DNA from: Phallus indusiatus
Taxonomy: Eukaryota; Basidiomycota; Agaricomycetes; Phallales; Phallaceae
Length of the DNA stretch: 64,000 bases
Direction: 5' to 3'
Assembly: GCA_027605045.1 (NCBI GenBank)
Contig: JAQFWX010000010.1
Span: 1,244,879 to 1,308,878, forward strand
Shown: piece by piece, positions 58,627 to 64,000 of the stretch
Layout of the letters: every line of letters starts with the position of its first letter
Numbering within the stretch: position 1 is the stretch's first letter
The notes under the pieces: model-generated
Database searches by the model: none
What the model was told of the DNA's origin: nothing
What the model saw: the letters and a program-made list of their open reading frames with translations, nothing else
Translations under genes and position numbers: made by a program

Positions 58627-59687
58627 CACTGAGTTCTATAAAGCTAGCGACAACAGGGGCTATGGACACGTTACGCCAATCGCTTACAATGAGCATAATA
58701 AATTTTAAGCACCCCAGATTCTCGTTACTTGACGTGGTACATGGTACATACGTACGATTCCAATTAAATTTGGAACAAACATTCGTTCATCCTTTTTTTG
58801 TGTTCCTTCAGAATATTACCCATTTAGAGAAACAAGTCGTATGACGGGTCACGTTATTTCTCTCTGAAACTCTCAGCATTGGCAGACGCATTCCGAGTTT
58901 GTATCACTGTCCTGATCGTCAAAAGGGTCAGTCGTTTGTGTTGTCGAATTCTTTGGATTCCTCAGTAAGTAGACCCAATTCTTATTACTGCGAGCTTATT
59001 GACGAGATATCAATACTAATCACAAGGTATTTGGCTTGGATAAGAATAAGTTATAAAGGGTCTATGAAGGGTGCCGGTGAAGTTCCCTGTTCATTGCAGC
59101 ATTGTTGACTCCCGAAAGCGCATCTCCGAGTCCGGACTAAAATCTGTTGGAATATGAGTTACTCCTGTGTATAGTACTAGTCACGGCGCTTATATAGACT
59201 GCACCTTCATGTCCGCTACTTCATCGTCCTGGGATTCCAACAAAATCAACAGCGCGTACTACTCAATGGTTTTACTAAGCAAACAACTTACGCTCACTTG
59301 AGGGCTAATGAGCCCGGTCCGGTAGTCCCATAACTTGAATGGAGAAACCTCTCACGGTAATATGGTGCCATCTATTTACTATGTAACTGAGCAAGAAAAC
59401 GATGAAAGCTATTCATGTAGATAACATCGAAGTTGCCAAATTAAAATTAAAAATGGATCTCGACTTAGATGAATTTCAAGTATCCAATCATTGGCGTGGA
59501 GTTTCCTCTTACCGACGGCTGCCAGTGGGAGACTATTGTTCGAAGACCTTGGGTTTGTGATTTTCGCCTGTGGTGCAGCGTGTGTTTCAATTTGCAGTCT
59601 TTTCATTGGGCTATCCCTCGCTATGCGTTATTTTTATATTTAAAGACTGATCACAGAATCCCAATCAGCACATCTCTCTCTCTTCCC
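58627..59687 (+). repeat. P450 array spacer, form 3
   Basis: Matches the spacer before copy 2 from 52419 onward, with additional sequence near 59020-59260, and carries the TATATTTAAAG and CT-leader (59634-59687) before copy 4. Confidence 0.8.
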
Positions 59688-61872
59688 ATGCCTTTGTCGG
59701 CCTTGGACATTGCCATTGCATCAATATGCTTATCTGTTTCCCTCTTCTTTTATCGTACCACCGTGCGCGTCCCAAAAGGTTCGTTTTTATGTCCTAATAG
59801 CACCGGTCCCCCCATTGGATAAGCCATCGTGGCAACTCGGATTATACAGGTCTTAAATTACCACCGGGTCCACCGGGGCATTTCATATGGGGTAACCTAA
59901 ACGATTTACCATTTGGACCTGCGTATTACAAAGTATACGAAGAATGGGCTCATAAATATGGTACTCACAGTGCTTCTGTCATCGTTCTTCCAGTTGTTTA
60001 TTATATTCTAGGCGATCTCGTATACCTGAATATACTTGGCCAGTCAATGCTTTTCATTAATTCGCCAGATATCGCACGAGAATTATTTACAAGAAGAGGT
60101 GCAATCTATTCGGATAGATTCAAGACGGTGATGTTGCACGACTTGTCATTCTATGAACTTCTTTTGCAAGAGGAAAGATGATTGATAGTTTTTTAAATAT
60201 AGGACTGACCTCGGGAGAGTTATCTTCCTTTTGATGGATCATGGTGAACGATGGAATCGCCAGCGAATTATAGCACATGATCTGATTGGGTCGGGGAGTG
60301 TCCTTCAATCATATCAACCACTGTTTGAGGACGATGCTAGGTCAGACTACTCCGCTTCTTTTTTTTTAAATTACCTTTCTATTTTTTTCAACTGATTATA
60401 CTAATAGATCTTTTGCACGGCGCCTTACTGCTCAACAAGTCAACGATTTGAAGTATGTTCGTTACGCATTTGGAGGATTTATTTTGCAGGTAAATCTCGC
60501 GTTTCTAATAAGACAAAACACGTGGTTAATTTCAAAAGCTTATTTATGGCATCGATGTATTGCCGGAAAACGATCCATATGTAGAACTCTCGGAGCGTGC
60601 TACGGCAAGTGTGGCTCAATTAGTAATTCCTGGAGCATACAAGGTTGATAGCCTACCTTTTCGTAAGTGACATCGCAATTCCTTTTTTGATTCAATATTT
60701 AACCCTCATGACTATCTTAGTAAAATATCTTCCCTCATGGTTTCCCGGTGTGAAATTTCACAAAGTGGCTGAGCAGATAAATAAAGACTTTCACACCACG
60801 CTGAATGTTCCATTTGAATATTCCAAAAAGGCTTTCGTAAGTCATTTATATTGAATTGGTTCATCAGTTTCTCAATAACAAAACTCATAGAAAGAAGGGA
60901 AGCTTAAACCTTGCTTCGTGCTGAACTGCTTGGAGAATTCTGAGAATTCACCCCATCCTCTTGGGGCTGATTCAGAAGAAATAATTCGTGAAGTCGCGGT
61001 AGTGCTTTATTTGGCCGGGATTGACACGGTAAACAAATCTTCTACATAAAAAGGGTTATCATTAAAGCCAAAATTGAAGTTAGAGGTCCAAATGCGTTTG
61101 TTTTTCTTGGCGATGGCACTCTATCCCGATGTCCAGAGAAAAGCTCAGGAAGAGCTAGACAAGGTTGTTGGAAGAGACAATTTACCTTCTTTCGCTGATC
61201 TTCCAAATCTCCCGTATCTCAACGCACTTGTAAATGAATCACTACGATGGCACGCTGTTGCTCCGGTCGCGGCACCACACCAACTAAAACAGGACGACGT
61301 AATAAATGGGTATTTTATACCTAAGGGCACTAGCTGCTTCGGAAATACTTGGTAGGTGTATATCTCATATCTTTTTCCTCCCTTCCCTATGATAATTTTT
61401 ATTTTGAAACAAGGTTTTTCTTCCGCTCTGAAAAAGAGTTCGGGCCTGACCCCGACAAATTCAGGCCAGAGAGGTTTTTAGATGGCAGTGCAAAATTGAG
61501 ACCAGACTTTGCGTTCGGATACGGAAGACGGTAAGCAAGGACTCTTGACAATCGTTTATATATCGTTCCGCCTTGAAACTATTCTCAATTTTAGGGTCTG
61601 CTCCGGAAAAGCATTCGCGGAAAATTTCCTCAGCATTATGATCGCCACGGTTTTACACGTTGTGAATATTTCTGAACTTGAAAACGAACCATTGGCTGGT
61701 ATCATCGAGAATGAGGAATTTATAGCAGGGAGCACTACGTAAGGGGTTTTGCTTTTCGTTCATGAGCATGTTGTATTCATTTTCTCGTAGGCGTCCACGA
61801 GACTTCAGGTGTCGAATTGACGCACGGCCGGATATCCTGAACATCTTAGATCAATTTGGTACATCTACGTAA
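59688..61872 (+). CDS. Cytochrome P450, array copy 4
   Basis: Near-identical to copies 2 and 3. Start MPLSALDIAIASICLSVSLF, with the anchor retained. Distinctive changes include RVIFLLMDHGERWNRQRIIA (copy 2 has MMDYDERWSRQRA), YVELSERATASVAQLVI and CFVLNCLENSENSPHPLG. The I-helix is LYLAGIDT, ExxR is NESLRWHAVAPVAAPH, and the heme loop is FGYGRR|VCSGKAFAEN. It ends LDQFGTST. Donors are GTAAGT-like throughout, including the one altered in copy 2. It sits next to the intact Hsp20, whose stop is about 210 bp away, so it is the position-ancestral end of the array. Confidence 0.88.
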
Positions 61873-62081
61873 AACATTCAACGAGGGTGTATATGTAATA
61901 TGAGTAATTCTCAGTATTTTTGCTCGGATTGTTTGTACTATTCGTATTACTAGCTCACACATATATAAATGGAGTCAAAATGGATAGCAAAGAAATCGTT
62001 TATTTTTCAAATCGGAACAGACATATTGAATACATATCGGGATTGCTATTTACTACAATTGATAGTTTGCCAGTTATTTAT

Positions 62082-62684
62082 TTATTGGATAGTAATTTTC
62101 TTCGGTGATGGGTCTGCTCCCGTTTTAGGGAATCGGACGGTGAGGATTCCATCGTTTACACTAGCCTTTATTTCTTCTTCCTACACAATACCATTAGCAT
62201 GTCAACCACGACATAAAAAGAATCCAACTGCCTACCTTGATACCAGGAGGAATAGGTATCGTTCTAAAGAATTTGCCGTGCCGCCTTTCGCGCAGAGTGT
62301 AGCCTTCTCTATTCAGATCGGTGGATAACGAACTCTGTCCAGAAACAGAAAGACGGTGATTATGGAGGTCAAGATCGATGGAAATATCTTCCTTCTTCAT
62401 GCCAGGTAATTCAAAAGTGGCAGTGAGTTCGTTCTTGTCTTTTGACTCGTGGAGGTCCATCCTGCAAATCAAGTAACTCTCAGCATTGTCTTGGGCTACA
62501 AAGAAAAATAAGCTTACCTTGGTTTCAGAATTAGGTCTTGCTGCCTCTCGAGGGAAGAACTGTTTCTTTGATTGTTGCTCTGGGTACGTGCATCAAAAGC
62601 GACGTCGAAGAGCCTTTTGAAGTCTGACGAGGTGAAGAAAGAATCGTGGAAGAATGGGTCGTCGAAGTAGGAGAAGATTGTCAT
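62082..62684 (-). CDS. Small heat-shock protein Hsp20
   Basis: An ATP-independent cytosolic chaperone holding unfolded proteins. Exons are 62684-62519, 62461-62236 and 62180-62082. The N-terminal arm has MTIFSYFDDPFFHDSFFTSS. The alpha-crystallin domain has ELTATFELPGMKKEDISIDL, RLSVSGQSS, GYTLRERRHGKFFRTIPIPP and GIKEEEIKASVNDGILTVRF. It ends GADPSPKKITIQ. The PPGIKEEEIKAS join across intron 2 and the GILTVRFPK strand match the family consensus. About 160 residues, typical. Upstream lie TATA and heat-shock elements, listed separately. Confidence 0.92.
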
Positions 62685-62770
62685 GATGTTATTAAGGTTT
62701 ATAGAATGAGAGTCGAGTTAAATAATTTAGAGAATTAATTGCTGCATCTTCTAAGACACGTCCTAAGCCC

Positions 62771-62779
62771 CTTTTATAC
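62771..62779 (-). promoter_or_regulatory. Hsp20 TATA box
   Basis: Minus-strand TATAAAAG about 90 bp upstream of the Hsp20 ATG. Confidence 0.7.
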
Positions 62780-62826
62780 TTTTCGCGTCCAGGAAAATTT
62801 GAGACGTAACGCGACGGAAAGTCGTG

Positions 62827-62845
62827 GAAGGTTCCGTGAATGTTC
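62827..62845 (-). promoter_or_regulatory. Gapped heat-shock element
   Basis: GAAggTTCcgtGAAtgTTC, two inverted nGAAnnTTCn pairs three bases apart, about 150 bp upstream of the Hsp20 start. A likely Hsf1 site. Confidence 0.65.
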
Positions 62846-62907
62846 AATGGATCGTTTCGTCTTTGGTCTCAGCCTTCGTAATCTTGTTAGGCCACACGTT
62901 CATTAAC

Positions 62908-62922
62908 ATTCTGGAATATTCG
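62908..62922 (-). promoter_or_regulatory. Perfect heat-shock element
   Basis: ATTCtgGAAtaTTCG is three contiguous alternating 5-bp units of the Hsf1 consensus, about 230 bp upstream of the Hsp20 start. It lies in the region shared with the divergent acyltransferase gene. Confidence 0.75.
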
Positions 62923-63318
62923 TGACGGCTCCACGATGGTCAAAGACAGCTATGATAATGACCGTCAGCGCGATGATAACTTCAGCTTGCCATAAAACGG
63001 AATAAATAAATCGGGTGATCTTTTATGATCTACACATACCCATAGTGCCGCGCCGATACTTCGTTATTGTTTACTTAGTGATTGGGATGGAGCGAATAAT
63101 TGAAGAAGGAGATTCATACGCTGCGAAGTTCAGTGACATGAAACACGATGGTTGCCTTTCACACTCCGACAAGGCGTTATTGACTTGTGCCGCATGTGCC
63201 GAATCAGATGCCGTATCTGTCCAGTTTCTTTCGTTTAACGGCCGCTGCTCTTGCATTCCTGGACTACTTTTGCAAATTGTCCTCACTCATCATCGTGTCA
63301 GTGTTTATGGAGAATGCC

Positions 63319-64000
63319 TCTTACTCGCCGCCGTGCCAAAAAGGAAAGTGAGGAAGTTAAAGAGACATCCAACGACGCGGTCACTCAGATTCAATCGGAA
63401 ATACTTGAAGTAAATCAAACAGCCCACAAACACGAAAAGGTTGGCTCAAGGTCTCAATTGGTCGTCTTCTTGCTAATTTGTCTTTTTTTTAGAGAAAAAT
63501 ATGGACTTCGCGTAGATTCCTTCTTGTCTCTAGCTTCTCGTGTAAAGCGCCTCCTAATCTGTCATGATTAGTTTTGTTATTGACACATCTCAATCAGTAG
63601 GAGTCATATTTTGCATCATCATCTTGAGGCCGTATCACTCGAGTTTAATATTCTCACTTGAGCAATATGAACTTTCGCGGTTCTCAGAGTTAGACTGGGC
63701 GCGCATTGAAATAGAGTGGGACAGGTTACGAGGTCAAATTCCAGAACCGTGGAAATTTCAAGACGACGGACGAGAGTTTCAAGTCGGTGAAGGATTACGA
63801 AACCGTGGTCTACAACCGGTGCATCCTGTGGTTATGATTCCAGGAGTGATAACAACGGTTTAACATTTTGTCTCTTCGACGTGTCCCTCTACTGATATCT
63901 TCGTGACAGCATTTGGTGTCATGGTCCACTACACCAGAATATAAAAGCTACTTTCGGGAAAAACTGTGGGGAGGTTACAAGTAAATCAATTCGTCATCAT
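63319..64000 (+). CDS. LRO1: Phospholipid:diacylglycerol acyltransferase (Lro1/PDAT), 5' part only
   Basis: Makes triacylglycerol by moving an acyl chain from a phospholipid to diacylglycerol, in the ER. The start is MPLTRRRAKKESEEVKETSN. An exon after an intron gives KIWTSRRFLLV, a likely membrane segment start. The long exon has RFSELDWARIEIEWDRLRGQ, IPEPWKFQDDGREFQVGEGL and HPVVMIPGVITT. A splice then joins HLVSWSTTPEYKSYFREKLW and GGYK, typical for the LCAT-like N-terminal region. The catalytic Ser-Asp-His is to the right of the window. Exons between about 63440 and 63640 are uncertain. Divergent from Hsp20. Confidence 0.8.

Overview
The window is nuclear DNA from a filamentous basidiomycete, most likely a mushroom-forming Agaricomycete. 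Genes are dense and lie on both strands. Nearly every gene is cut by several 45-100 bp introns (GT-AG, rarely GC-AG). Basidiomycete-typical families are present (DUF6593- and DUF6699-like proteins, tandem P450s, small secreted proteins). No bacterial operons, CRISPR arrays, tRNA or rRNA genes were seen. The ends cut into an ADA3 gene on the left and an Lro1-type acyltransferase gene on the right. All gene models were spliced by eye from protein-family expectation, so individual splice sites and starts are tentative.

Layout. 0-9 kb: ADA3 (SAGA subunit), RPA34 (RNA polymerase I), a THI20-like thiamine kinase/thiaminase fusion, an SLC41 Mg transporter head-to-head with it, and an unrecognised protein. 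9-16.8 kb: gene-poor, with a single-exon P450-like gene and a TauD/TfdA dioxygenase. 16.8-20.1 kb: mitochondrial helicase SUV3 head-to-head with mitoribosomal protein mS33, then a small unknown. 20.1-28.9 kb: sparse, with a small secreted protein, PRPP synthetase and a DUF6593-like protein. 28.9-45.7 kb: compact housekeeping block of PER1/PGAP3, a class I histone deacetylase, a CCDC124-like protein, a DUF6699-like protein, a zinc-finger protein, NAA35/MAK10, endonuclease III, a histidine-phosphatase-fold protein and a short-chain dehydrogenase. 45.7-49.9 kb: repeat-rich accessory zone with decayed repeats around a tiny cysteine-containing secreted peptide gene. 49.9-61.9 kb: four tandem cytochrome P450 genes. 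62-64 kb: an Hsp20 gene with a clear heat-shock promoter, then the start of the acyltransferase gene.

The most distinctive part is the P450 array. Copies 2-4 are nearly identical in exons, introns and promoter spacers, while copy 1 is diverged. A truncated, nonsense-carrying copy of the Hsp20 3' end lies between copies 3 and 4 and marks the junction of the last duplication. Most other genes are ordinary housekeeping functions; several are arranged as divergent pairs with short shared promoters (THI20/SLC41, SUV3/mS33, CCDC124/DUF6699, NAA35/NTH1, Hsp20/acyltransferase).
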